From Enterovibrio qingdaonensis (GTDB lineage: Bacteria; Pseudomonadota; Gammaproteobacteria; Enterobacterales; Vibrionaceae): 64,000 bases of DNA. The notes beneath the pieces were generated by a model. It was not told where the DNA came from. It made no database searches and saw only the letters and a list, made by a program, of their open reading frames with translations. Shown here one piece after another: positions 1 to 7,288 of this stretch; position 1 is the stretch's first letter; every line of letters begins with the position of its first letter. The position numbers were made by a program, and so were the translations under genes. Location: the NCBI RefSeq assembly GCF_028683135.1, contig NZ_JAJUBB010000001.1, positions 490,277-554,276 of the forward strand, in the 5' to 3' direction.

Positions 1-1806
1 ACCTGCCGTTCCCGACAACAAGGGTGCATGTTCTTGCATCCACGCATTCGCTGCTTTCTCAATGGCGATGGTTTCTGCCGACGACAGATTGTCCGTCATG
101 ATTGACATGCGGGATGACAGATAGTCCGGCGTGACGCGGTCACTTAAGCTGTGACCATAGGGTGCGGATATCTCATAGGTGGTTAACAGTTGAGAACTGA
201 GATAAGGGTCATCGGGCAGCACCGGATACGGTGTGTTATTAAACGCTTGATGCAATCTGGCAAGGTGGTCCGGCAATGCAATCACTGCATTGACATGAGG
301 TTGAGTACGGAGCCATTCAGCAAAGGCATCCAACTGTTTCAAATAATCAGGGTCAGCGACTGTTTTGCCTTCTGGCGCATCGAAAGAGTATTCAATCAGC
401 CCCATTCCGCCCCAATGATCCTGAACCAGATCCGTCTGCACACGGAAGCTGTTTCTGTCATCAAAATACTCAACAAAATTGTCGTTGAAATGGATGAGTT
501 GCAACCCAAGTAACGCAGTCACTGCCAACGTAGAAAACACAAATAAGATCCAACGAGCATTACCACAAACTCGCATAGCGAGTTGACCAAAGTGAATTTT
601 GGGCAGCCTTGGCAAGGGTTTTTTACGTCGTTGCAGCCACGTATTCAATACCAGTGGTGTCAAGGTTAAGTTGATGACCAAGCTGGTCAAAACACCTAAC
701 GCGGCGATAGTACCTAGCTCTCCAAACGGCTCGACATCTGAGAAATTAAGACTCATAAACCCAACAAAGGTTGTCAGGTTGGTGAGGGAAAGTGGAATCA
801 CGTTGTAGGCCATGGCACCAAGTACCACATTGCGCGGTTTTACCTTAGGCATGTTCTGCCGTAAGTGATAGGTTTTAGCGATGATGTGTACGGCATTTGC
901 CACCGCCAACACCAGAATTATGAGCGGTGCAGCACCCGACGCTGTATTGAGCTGAAACCCCATCCAAGCCACCGCCCCAACTGCACCAATGATGCTGCAT
1001 AGAATCACCATCAGCACCACCAGTGAGGGAACAACTGCTCGGAACAAGGCACCAATTAGTACCAAAACCAATACGATCATGGCTGGCACTAATGACCCTG
1101 AATCAGCATCGCTGGCTTCAGTCAGCGCATAGTCGAGCATCACCAGTCCTGTAAGATAGATTTGGTAATCGGGATATTGTTCCAAATAGGTTTTTTGAAG
1201 TTCACGAGCATGAAGCGCGACTTTCTTCACGGCTCGCAAGTCATCACTCGACATCGCCACCGTCAAGAACACCGTCGCCACCTGACCATCTTTGGCCACC
1301 AGATTTCCCATGACATCAGGCCGTTCTTGAAAAAAGCGCGTGAGTGTCTGCTGGGCTTCTAGGCTACTTTCCTCGCCGGAAAGGATAAGGTCATCGACGA
1401 TCATTCCACCGCCATCAGCATCCGCCACTGGGTCGATAAAATTCACCAGTGACGTGACCTTTCTAGCATACGGTGAGAACCATAATTCATCAGTCAGTGC
1501 CCGAAGAAGGCCTAATGTTTTGGGGCTTGAAGCGGATTCACCCTCGGGTGGAACCACGACAAACATGACGTTTTCATCTTTGGAATAGTTGGCTTCTAGC
1601 TCGTCGAGCGCGATTTTTTCCGGCGAACCAACCGCAAGAAATACACGGGCTGAATTGTTCACTTCCAGCTTAGCCAGACCACCAGCCAGCACCAAGAGTG
1701 AACCCAGTACCACAATAAGCGCAATTTTCGGATGGGTTAATACGGATGACACTAACCGCATCAACCATTGCTCTACACCTGACGTTCCATCTCGATACTC
1801 ACTCAT
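1..1806 (-). CDS. RND/MMPL-family membrane transporter (C-terminus cut by window edge)
   Basis: Read from the minus strand, the frame is open from ATG at 1806 to the window edge, giving about 602 residues without a stop. It begins MSEYRDGTSGVEQWLMRLVS, followed by one transmembrane helix (ALIVVLGSLLVLAGG), a large periplasmic loop, and a helix bundle (LVPAMIVLVLVLIGALF, LVVLMVILCSIIGAVGAV, and LIILVLAVANAVHI) typical of RND exporters of the MMPL/hydrophobe type. A second soluble loop follows. The complete protein is probably 750-850 residues. The ATG overlaps the stop of the preceding SDR gene by 8 bp, so the two are probably translationally coupled and transcribed together from the ArsR-flanked promoter. 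Family members export lipids, hydrophobic compounds or drugs; the substrate here is unknown. Confidence 0.85.
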   Translation of the reverse strand, partial: MSEYRDGTSGVEQWLMRLVSSVLTHPKIALIVVLGSLLVLAGGLAKLEVNNSARVFLAVGSPEKIALDELEANYSKDENVMFVVVPPEGESASSPKTLGLLRALTDELWFSPYARKVTSLVNFIDPVADADGGGMIVDDLILSGEESSLEAQQTLTRFFQERPDVMGNLVAKDGQVATVFLTVAMSSDDLRAVKKVALHARELQKTYLEQYPDYQIYLTGLVMLDYALTEASDADSGSLVPAMIVLVLVLIGALFRAVVPSLVVLMVILCSIIGAVGAVAWMGFQLNTASGAAPLIILVLAVANAVHIIAKTYHLRQNMPKVKPRNVVLGAMAYNVIPLSLTNLTTFVGFMSLNFSDVEPFGELGTIAALGVLTSLVINLTLTPLVLNTWLQRRKKPLPRLPKIHFGQLAMRVCGNARWILFVFSTLAVTALLGLQLIHFNDNFVEYFDDRNSFRVQTDLVQDHWGGMGLIEYSFDAPEGKTVADPDYLKQLDAFAEWLRTQPHVNAVIALPDHLARLHQAFNNTPYPVLPDDPYLSSQLLTTYEISAPYGHSLSDRVTPDYLSSRMSIMTDNLSSAETIAIEKAANAWMQEHAPLLSGTAG

Positions 1807-2899
1807 TAAATACCCGTCCTTTCTTTTCATTGTACAAAGTCATAAAGTGCGACTGGCAAATGCGGATACTCGTCAACTGAGCCTCTGCAAATTGCAGCCC
1901 CTCTGCTTTCATGGCATTGATACTGGTGCGGTCGAACATCCAGTTACGGCTGGCAATTTCCAAGTTGGTTCGACAAAACGCATTGAAGGCACGAACACGC
2001 GTAGAAAGGCCGCGATAATCGAGTGCATCATTGGTGGGAGCCCACTCCAAGGAATCTGGCTGACCGATCTCCTCAAACAACAGTGACCAGAGCACTTTCA
2101 TGGTGGGTGCCTGAGAAGAATCCGAAGCGAGGTTGATAATCTGACCATTCAATGGTTTTTCGAGGACATGCCGCATTACGGCGATCACTGCATCTTGATG
2201 AACAAAATTCATGCGCGCTTCGGGGCACGCAAGGCGCATTACATCGATGTGACCCGGAAGCAGGCGCTTGGCACCATCCCACAATTGGTAAATGCCATAA
2301 CGCTTTCCTGCATATAGCCCCGTGCGACTGTCGCCAATCACCACCGAGGGGCGCACGATAAGGTAATCAAGGCCGGAAGCTGAAACGAGTTGCTCAGCTT
2401 TGCGTTTTGTTTGGGTGTACAAGGTAGGATCATCACCTTCATCACCGTAAATGCGCTCTTCAATCGCCCCTTCGCTGACTGCAGGTGCAAATGCGGTGGA
2501 AATATAGATGTGTTTGTCGATCCCTTTTGCTTTCGATTGTTCCAATATCCAACTGGTCAGCACCACATTGACTGCGTTTAGGTTTTCTTCGTTGAAATAC
2601 TCCACGGAACCGATGCAATTGATCACCATATCTACCCCATCAAGTTCTGGGGCATCAAACAAGTTGTCATCAAAATGCACTGTCGTGAACAGTGCTGCTA
2701 TCTCTGCATCGCTCGCCGCTAAGCTTTCCTCTGAGGCATCTAATGTATCCCTGGCCAGTTTGATGATGTCACGTTGCAGTTCGTCAAATGAATTAGGGTC
2801 TCTGGATGCAATCACAAGCTGATGGCAACCCTCCATAAGTACCGCCGCAGCGACCAAGCGTCCTACATATCCATTTGCACCTAACACAAGAATTCGCAT
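1799..2899 (-). CDS. NAD(P)-binding SDR / epimerase-like oxidoreductase
   Basis: The product has about 366 residues and begins MRILVLGANGYVGRLVAAA, an N-terminal Rossmann glycine motif GxxGxxG. An active-site-like Y-x3-K occurs in LYTQTKRKAEQLV, preceded by the strand YISTAFAP. This places it in the extended/atypical SDR family (NAD-dependent epimerase or NmrA-like). ATG 2899 is preferred over ATG 2905 because the AAGGA ribosome site lies about 9 nt upstream of 2899 but only 3-4 nt from 2905. The gene follows the di-iron protein gene and overlaps the transporter start. It probably reduces or oxidises an intermediate made by its neighbours; the substrate is unknown. It lacks the N-terminal extension of cyanobacterial acyl-ACP reductase, so the resemblance of the pair to the alkane pathway is limited. 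Confidence 0.8.
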   Translation of the reverse strand: MRILVLGANGYVGRLVAAAVLMEGCHQLVIASRDPNSFDELQRDIIKLARDTLDASEESLAASDAEIAALFTTVHFDDNLFDAPELDGVDMVINCIGSVEYFNEENLNAVNVVLTSWILEQSKAKGIDKHIYISTAFAPAVSEGAIEERIYGDEGDDPTLYTQTKRKAEQLVSASGLDYLIVRPSVVIGDSRTGLYAGKRYGIYQLWDGAKRLLPGHIDVMRLACPEARMNFVHQDAVIAVMRHVLEKPLNGQIINLASDSSQAPTMKVLWSLLFEEIGQPDSLEWAPTNDALDYRGLSTRVRAFNAFCRTNLEIASRNWMFDRTSINAMKAEGLQFAEAQLTSIRICQSHFMTLYNEKKGRVFNE

Positions 2900-2923
2900 T
2901 AGCATTCGTCCTTGTTAACGCCA

Positions 2924-2959
2924 GGCGAAATAGCTCTATGACGAAATAGAGCTGTCGCC
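2924..2959 (-). other. intercistronic stem-loop
   Basis: AGCTCTAT (2932-2939) and ATAGAGCT (2946-2953) form an 8-bp stem with a 6-nt loop. It is extended by GGCGA (2924-2928) pairing with TCGCC (2955-2959). The structure fills most of the gap between the di-iron protein gene and the SDR gene. There is no T-run, so it is more likely an mRNA-stabilising or processing element than a full terminator. Confidence 0.55.
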
Positions 2960-2972
2960 CGGCAATCCGTCA

Positions 2973-3779
2973 TTAATGACAGCAACGGTTTCCAGAAATA
3001 TCGGCTTTGTCTTTTGGCTGCCATTTGGAGGCATCATCATCAACCAGTGAGGAGAGCAAAGGGGCAACTCGATTTGGGTCGAGTCCAATACGGTCTATTT
3101 TCTCCATGTAGGTATCAATGGCATCTATGCGCAGTTGATCCAAATCCTGTTCAATCACGCCAAGCGATACGGTTGAGCACTTGATTTGCAGCTGGTCACA
3201 CAGGCTAAAACAGTTGTAGTTCACCATGCTCATCATGGCTGGCATCACGGCTTTGTGGGCCAACTCAAACGAGCGATGTACATCTTCCGCATCCTTGTCG
3301 AGCATGCGATGAATCTCGTCAACACCATGCTGTAGGTGTGCAATTTCTTCGAGCAAAATGCTCGCCGCTAGACTGGTGGTGTGCTTATCGGTATTACGTT
3401 GCAGCGCGGTGTACGCCACTGTTGCGAAGGTTTCCACCATGATGTCTTGGGCAATAATACAGGAGGTTAAATCCCCTTCTCGCGCCCGCTCTTTAACGAA
3501 CCGACCAATCTCCTTCCATTGCGGTTCAACCATGGTTTTCATGGTGGGGAAGTTGATGTGTTTGCCGAGTTTCGAGAGCGCATTGATATGCCCTCCTTCA
3601 TCTCTGGCCTGTTTTACAACATGGATTTTTTCATCCACATCTTCGATAAGCGGAACCATGGTGGTGTAATTGTTTACCGCCATGATTTCGCCCGAGATTG
3701 TGTTGGTGACCACATACGCTAACAAGTCCTTGTAAGCTTGGTTTTCAACACGTTGCGTTTCACTCATAAGGTTTGACAC
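2973..3779 (-). CDS. ferritin-like di-iron protein, aldehyde-deformylating-oxygenase-like ligand spacing
   Basis: The 268-residue protein is all-helical with a set of carboxylate/histidine ligands expected for a ferritin-like di-iron centre: E31, E61-x2-H64, E116 and E145-x2-H148. The spacing from E61/H64 to E116 to E145/H148 matches that known for aldehyde-deformylating oxygenases, but the sequence is not recognisably cyanobacterial. The protein ends in GNRCCH, a vicinal-cysteine tail that could bind a thiophilic metal or metalloid. The GTG at 3779 is chosen because AAGGAG lies 8 nt upstream; ATG 3767 is an alternative. Upstream lies an OsmC-like gene 12 bp away and downstream the SDR. The family activates O2 for oxidation or bond cleavage; the substrate here is unknown. 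Confidence 0.75.
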   Translation of the reverse strand: MSNLMSETQRVENQAYKDLLAYVVTNTISGEIMAVNNYTTMVPLIEDVDEKIHVVKQARDEGGHINALSKLGKHINFPTMKTMVEPQWKEIGRFVKERAREGDLTSCIIAQDIMVETFATVAYTALQRNTDKHTTSLAASILLEEIAHLQHGVDEIHRMLDKDAEDVHRSFELAHKAVMPAMMSMVNYNCFSLCDQLQIKCSTVSLGVIEQDLDQLRIDAIDTYMEKIDRIGLDPNRVAPLLSSLVDDDASKWQPKDKADISGNRCCH

Positions 3780-3791
3780 GTCTTTTCTCCT

Positions 3792-4256
3792 TCATGTCCA
3801 CTGGACAGTGACGTTGATAGGGAAAGCGGGAGACAAAGAAGCAGAGACAGTGCAGTGCTTCTTGAAATTCCGTTCGATTGAAGCGCGGTTCTGACTGCTT
3901 AAGCCACCTCCATCATTCGCCATAATCGTCACATTGATTTCTCTGATACGCGGGTAGCCTTCTTCACCTTTGTGTACGGTAATTTGAGCGTCGGTAACGA
4001 TGCAGCCTTCGTCCGTTTTAGCTCCATGAAAGCGCATATGCTCTAACAGTGATGCGGATAGGCAATGTCCAACTGCACTTCCTAGCAATGCAGGTGTAGA
4101 TGGGCCGCTGTTGGTACCCACGGGGTCAGGCTCATCGCTCATATAAGGTTCACCCGCTTGGTTGCCATGCTCACTGGCGACATTTTTGAACAGGTAATCC
4201 GTTTGATAGGTCAACTGCACATCGAACAATCGGGTATCTTTCGATTTCAGTTCCAT
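3792..4256 (-). CDS. OsmC/Ohr-like thiol protein
   Basis: The 154-residue sequence has the OsmC fold signature. A cysteine in a helix after the first sheet (GSAVGHCLSASLLEHM) and a second one in the C-terminal helix (FKKHCTVSASLSPAFPINV) match the two redox-active cysteines of the family. Family members reduce organic hydroperoxides or protect thiols. The ATG at 4256 overlaps the end of the ABC ATPase gene by 10 bp and is preceded by AAGGA. The gene is part of the seven-gene minus-strand transcript. In this context it may deal with peroxides produced by the di-iron enzyme or with reactive trivalent metalloids; both are inference. Confidence 0.8.
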   Translation of the reverse strand: MELKSKDTRLFDVQLTYQTDYLFKNVASEHGNQAGEPYMSDEPDPVGTNSGPSTPALLGSAVGHCLSASLLEHMRFHGAKTDEGCIVTDAQITVHKGEEGYPRIREINVTIMANDGGGLSSQNRASIERNFKKHCTVSASLSPAFPINVTVQWT

Positions 4257-5095
4257 ACACGTTCATTCCTTGTATTGGGAAGGTTAAAAGCAACAGCATC
4301 CTGGTTCTCTGTTGCCGAAGGCAGGTGATTACAGGCACTAATGGCCGTCACAACGCCGTCTTTCATGTCCACTCTGGCGGTGCAGGCTTCCAAACAACCA
4401 TCCAGCCGGTGGGATGCCATCAATATCGTGGTGCCTGATTGCTGGCGCGCCAGCAGGATTTCATTCACTTTTTGGACGTTAGCTTCATCCAGTGCTGACA
4501 AAGGTTCATCCATCAGCAACAAGTCCGGTTCTCCAGCGAGTGCTCGCGCAATAGACACACGTTGTTGCTGACCACCTGACAGCTCAGGCGGATAACGGTT
4601 TGCAAAGCGCGCAATACCTAACTCTTCCATGACGGCTAGTGCTTTTTGTTGTTTCTCAAGTAACGCGCTTTTTTCGCGACACTCGAAGCCCATGCAGACG
4701 TTTTCCAGTGCCGTTAGTTGCTCAAATAGTGCTGGGGTTTGAAACACTGTGCCAGTGCGTGTGCCCGGGCAGCACTCCCATTTACGGCACCAACAATCCA
4801 CTGGCACACCAAACTTCAAAGCGTGACCGCTGCTGAGCGGCGTTAAGTTGTTCAATACGCTAAGCAGCGTCGACTTCCCGCACCCACTGGGACCCACTAA
4901 CATGTACCAAGCCCCCGACGGAACGGAGAGATTGATGCCGTTTAACACAGCCACTGAATCCTGCGCGGGAGGCGGGGAAAACCAGCCACTGAACACCCCT
5001 GATGTCGCATCAGCTGCGAATTGCACCTTGGCATCTTGAAGCAACAACGCGGGCTTTGAGAGGTTGGGTGCTGGTAGCGATTGACGTGAGAACAT
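4247..5095 (-). CDS. ABC importer ATP-binding subunit (amino-acid/QAT-like) with a cysteine-rich segment
   Basis: The product has about 282 residues, with Walker A GPSGCGKST (about 68-76), Q-loop VFQ (about 119), signature LSGGQQQR, Walker B LLLMDEP and the H-loop MASHR. Between Walker A and the Q-loop it has a cysteine cluster CWCRKWECC (about 101-109) plus CMGFEC just after the Q-loop. This is unusual for amino-acid-type ATPases and could sense or bind a thiophilic ion. ATG 5095 is chosen: GGGGAG lies 6 nt upstream, whereas the farther upstream TTG at 5125 would overlap the binding-protein gene. It works with the binding protein (5110-5949) and the two permeases (5959-6642 and 7272-7994). 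Confidence 0.85.
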   Translation of the reverse strand: MFSRQSLPAPNLSKPALLLQDAKVQFAADATSGVFSGWFSPPPAQDSVAVLNGINLSVPSGAWYMLVGPSGCGKSTLLSVLNNLTPLSSGHALKFGVPVDCWCRKWECCPGTRTGTVFQTPALFEQLTALENVCMGFECREKSALLEKQQKALAVMEELGIARFANRYPPELSGGQQQRVSIARALAGEPDLLLMDEPLSALDEANVQKVNEILLARQQSGTTILMASHRLDGCLEACTARVDMKDGVVTAISACNHLPSATENQDAVAFNLPNTRNERVWN

Positions 5096-5109
5096 TGGCA
5101 TCTCCCCAG

Positions 5110-5949
5110 TTAGCCTTGTGGCCAAACCTCAATACGGTTTTCTAGTGGCATCGGTGTTTCGCTGTCTGGGCCAAACCAGCGATTGTAGATAGTCAGATAT
5201 TCGCCGCTGGATTCAATTTCCTGTAGGGCGCGATTAATGGCATCGCGCATCTTGCTATCATTTTCAATGACACCCAGGCCGTCTTGTTTCATGCCAATCG
5301 CTTCTCCGCTCAGCACTGTTAGCTCCGGATTTGGCTTGGCGTAGCTCGCCAAGACTTCTGCATCCTCTGCCCACCCATCGATTTTCCCTGACAACACGGC
5401 ATTCATGGCTATCTGTTTGTTTCCAAACTCAATGATGTCTTCCTCATTGACCGGATGACCGTTCTTTTCCAACCAGTGTTTCCAGTTACCAATAGAATGG
5501 CTCCCCCGGTTCATCCCCACTTTTTTACCCACCAAATCATCGAGTGAGTTAGCACCGTCTTTCCTCACCAAAAAGGTTTGCGCTGACCAGAAATAGGTTT
5601 GTGAGAAATCCACGGCATCATCGCGTTTCCATGTGTGGCTCATTGAAGCGGCAGCCATATCAATCTTGCCGTTCTGCAAGTAGGTGATACGGGTAATTTC
5701 ATCCACGGGGACACGCTTCATGTCGACCCCTAACTTATCGGCAACTGCGTTCGCGATATCGACATCAAATCCAACCCATTCACCTTTATCATTGATGAAG
5801 GAGTGAGGCGGGTTGTCCTGACGGATACCAACCACAATCTCACCCCGCTCTTTCACTCTGTCGATAACCGACCCGTTTTCGTTTGCTTGGACTGGCGAAA
5901 AAAAAAGAGCCAACCATGCGGTGATAAAAAAGGCTGTTCTTCGGAACAT
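5110..5949 (-). CDS. periplasmic solute-binding protein, family 3 (amino-acid type)
   Basis: The 279-residue protein has a signal peptide (MFRRTAFFITAWLALFFSPVQA). The mature part has the family-3 pattern: RGEIVVGIRQDNPPHSF, the WVGFDVDIANAVADKLGV segment, and the DMAAASMSHTWKRDDAVDFS block whose Arg usually binds an amino-acid carboxylate. AAGGAG lies 7 nt before ATG 5949. Gene order is permease, binding protein, ATPase. Family members bind amino acids, opines or cystine. Its location beside arsR and arsP suggests a zwitterionic or amino-acid-like organoarsenical, or cystine needed for thiol synthesis under metalloid stress. The ligand cannot be read from the sequence. Confidence 0.85.
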   Translation of the reverse strand: MFRRTAFFITAWLALFFSPVQANENGSVIDRVKERGEIVVGIRQDNPPHSFINDKGEWVGFDVDIANAVADKLGVDMKRVPVDEITRITYLQNGKIDMAAASMSHTWKRDDAVDFSQTYFWSAQTFLVRKDGANSLDDLVGKKVGMNRGSHSIGNWKHWLEKNGHPVNEEDIIEFGNKQIAMNAVLSGKIDGWAEDAEVLASYAKPNPELTVLSGEAIGMKQDGLGVIENDSKMRDAINRALQEIESSGEYLTIYNRWFGPDSETPMPLENRIEVWPQG

Positions 5950-5958
5950 AAACTCTCC

Positions 5959-6642
5959 TTAGTTGATGCTTCGGGTCATTCTGTGTGTTGACCGAAAGAC
6001 GGTGTGACGCAGCCTCTGACCAACAAGGTTCAATAGCTGCACATTGAAAAAGTAAAGGGCAGAGCAAATAGCAAAGATGATCAGCCAGTCAGAAAGGCGA
6101 TATGCACGGCTTGCGAGCAAATTTGTCAGCGCACTCAACTCAAGCAATCCAATCAAAATGACGATGCTGGTGTCCTTGAACAGCGAAACAAAATGCGTAT
6201 GTATTGCAGGGAAACTTTTTTTAAATACCCAGTAAGCCCTGAGCCTCGCATAACGGGGCAGCAGCCCCAGTTTCAACACATTTTCTACCCGCGCGAGGTT
6301 GTCGGGGTACAGATGAAGATACTTGTCAAAAATCGGCACCAGATGAGACATGGAGTAGAGCGTGAGTGCCAAGATACCCTTTACAAATGTTTCCAATGGC
6401 AAAAAAAAGTCGATTGTAAAAATAATCACCAAAGGCGGTATTGCTCTCAGTAGCGCAAAACCACCCCCGGATCCCATCTGAAAAAACGGTCGCTTACTAC
6501 ACACGCATACCAATATGTAAGAGAGCGGTACTGACAAAACAATCGTTGAAAGAAACAAACACCATGTCAGCACAAGGCCTCCAGGCTGAGCATGCGGCAA
6601 ACCAATTATCATCTTCTGAGCAATGTCAAAGACGCCTTCCAT
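5959..6642 (-). CDS. ABC importer permease subunit (HisM/GlnP type), first of two
   Basis: The product has about 227 residues with five or so hydrophobic helices and an EAA-like loop in the LKLGLLPRYARLRAYWVF to FPAIHTHFVSLFKDTS stretch, as in polar amino-acid permeases. The start is set at ATG 6642 because AGGAGG lies 9 nt upstream; a GTG at 6672 would add ten residues with no good ribosome site. The helix LSYILVCVCSKRPF carries a Cys-x-Cys. It is the first gene of the minus-strand transcript that runs to the window edge, and its promoter region contains the ATATCC/GGATAT inverted repeat. Its partner permease is at 7272-7994 on the other side of arsR. Confidence 0.8.
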   Translation of the reverse strand: MEGVFDIAQKMIIGLPHAQPGGLVLTWCLFLSTIVLSVPLSYILVCVCSKRPFFQMGSGGGFALLRAIPPLVIIFTIDFFLPLETFVKGILALTLYSMSHLVPIFDKYLHLYPDNLARVENVLKLGLLPRYARLRAYWVFKKSFPAIHTHFVSLFKDTSIVILIGLLELSALTNLLASRAYRLSDWLIIFAICSALYFFNVQLLNLVGQRLRHTVFRSTHRMTRSIN

Positions 6643-6697
6643 TTGCCGAAGCCTCCTGCCCCAGACTTTCACGCGGCAATTTCAATCCGCGTGTAAA

Positions 6698-6744
6698 GAT
6701 ATCCATATATTCATTATATCGAGATATACCGATATATGGATATC
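6698..6744. promoter_or_regulatory. candidate ArsR operator in the divergent arsR/ABC promoter region
   Basis: GATATCCATATAT (6698-6710) is the exact reverse complement of ATATATGGATATC (6732-6744). A second palindrome, TATATCGAGATATA, lies between them at 6715-6728. ArsR-family repressors typically bind AT-rich imperfect dyads of this sort. The site lies 56 bp from the permease ATG and 200 bp from arsR, and shares ATATGGATAT with the site at 9111-9136. Confidence 0.65.
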
Positions 6745-6833
6745 AAAAATGAGATAAGCAAGAATGGTTCACCAGCTCAATGGGTTATGAAACTGTGTGT
6801 TTTTGGTGATGGCATGTTAGTATTCACTTAGCC

Positions 6834-6883
6834 ACACCTCCGATGTGTTGATAACGTCAAGGTTTACAATGCATCGGAGGTGT
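6834..6883 (+). repeat. 12-bp perfect inverted repeat that could mask a ribosome-binding site
   Basis: ACACCTCCGATG (6834-6845) is the exact reverse complement of CATCGGAGGTGT (6872-6883), separated by 26 bp. The right arm contains GGAGG (6876-6880), an excellent Shine-Dalgarno sequence for the ATG at 6886. If transcribed, the left arm would pair with it. It could equally be a DNA operator; no T-run follows, so it is not an intrinsic terminator. Confidence 0.55.
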
Positions 6884-6885
6884 AA

Positions 6886-7011
6886 ATGCAATTGGTGACG
6901 CTAACTCACGGTCTGACTATTATTCACAGCAATTTCTATAACTATGAATTCAGAAGAATCAGCAAAGATATTCGCTGCGCTTGCGCAGGAAACAAGACTC
7001 GATGTGTTTAG
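6886..7011 (+). CDS. possible 41-codon leader ORF overlapping the start of arsR
   Basis: ATG 6886 is placed 5 nt after GGAGG and opens a 41-codon frame (starting MQLVTLTHGL and ending GNKTRCV) that runs across the arsR start codon in a different frame and stops at TAG 7009-7011. It contains three cysteines near its end (RCACAGNKTRC). The arsR ATG at 6944 has no clear ribosome site of its own, so translation of this leader could control arsR expression. The peptide has no recognised family. This is a prediction from spacing and frame only. Confidence 0.4.
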   Translation: MQLVTLTHGLTIIHSNFYNYEFRRISKDIRCACAGNKTRCV

Positions 7012-7288
7012 GCTTCTGATCAAAGCCGGGGAAAAAGGCCTCTCGTCGGGTGAGATAGCAGAGCGATTGAACATTCGACAAAACACCATGTCTACTAACC
7101 TCTCAATTCTCCACAATGCCAAACTCGTGCGACGTAAACGAGCAGGACGCATGATCCATTACTCCGTCAATATGGACACCATCGGATTGCTTCTCACCTT
7201 TTTGCTTGAACACTGCTGCGGTGGTGAAAGCGACATGGTCAATGAGCTAGTCAATAGTCTTCAAAAAGGATTCACTCAGTCAGACTGA
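6944..7288 (+). CDS. arsR: ArsR-type winged-helix metalloid-responsive repressor (two-cysteine)
   Basis: The 114-residue protein has the ArsR/SmtB fold: ALAQETRLDVFRLL, recognition helix IRQNTMSTNLSILHNAKLV and wing RRKRAGRMIHYSVN. C91-C92 lie in FLLEHCCGGE at the end of the last helix, with no third cysteine nearby. Inorganic As(III)-responsive ArsR proteins of this branch generally use three cysteines, whereas a two-cysteine ArsR from Shewanella putrefaciens that controls arsP is described as selective for trivalent methylarsenicals. The gene diverges from the ABC transcript and converges on the second permease gene, overlapping its 3' end by 17 bp. It probably represses the neighbouring promoters and itself. 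Confidence 0.88.
   Translation: MNSEESAKIFAALAQETRLDVFRLLIKAGEKGLSSGEIAERLNIRQNTMSTNLSILHNAKLVRRKRAGRMIHYSVNMDTIGLLLTFLLEHCCGGESDMVNELVNSLQKGFTQSD

Noticed and set aside
1799..3779. Cyanobacterial-type alkane pathway (acyl-ACP reductase plus aldehyde-deformylating oxygenase)
   Set aside because: The SDR has its Rossmann motif at the very N-terminus and lacks the acyl-ACP-reductase layout, and the context is arsR/arsP rather than fatty-acid genes; only the di-iron ligand spacing supports it.
6834..6883. Rho-independent terminator
   Set aside because: The arms are 26 bp apart and no T-run follows on either strand.
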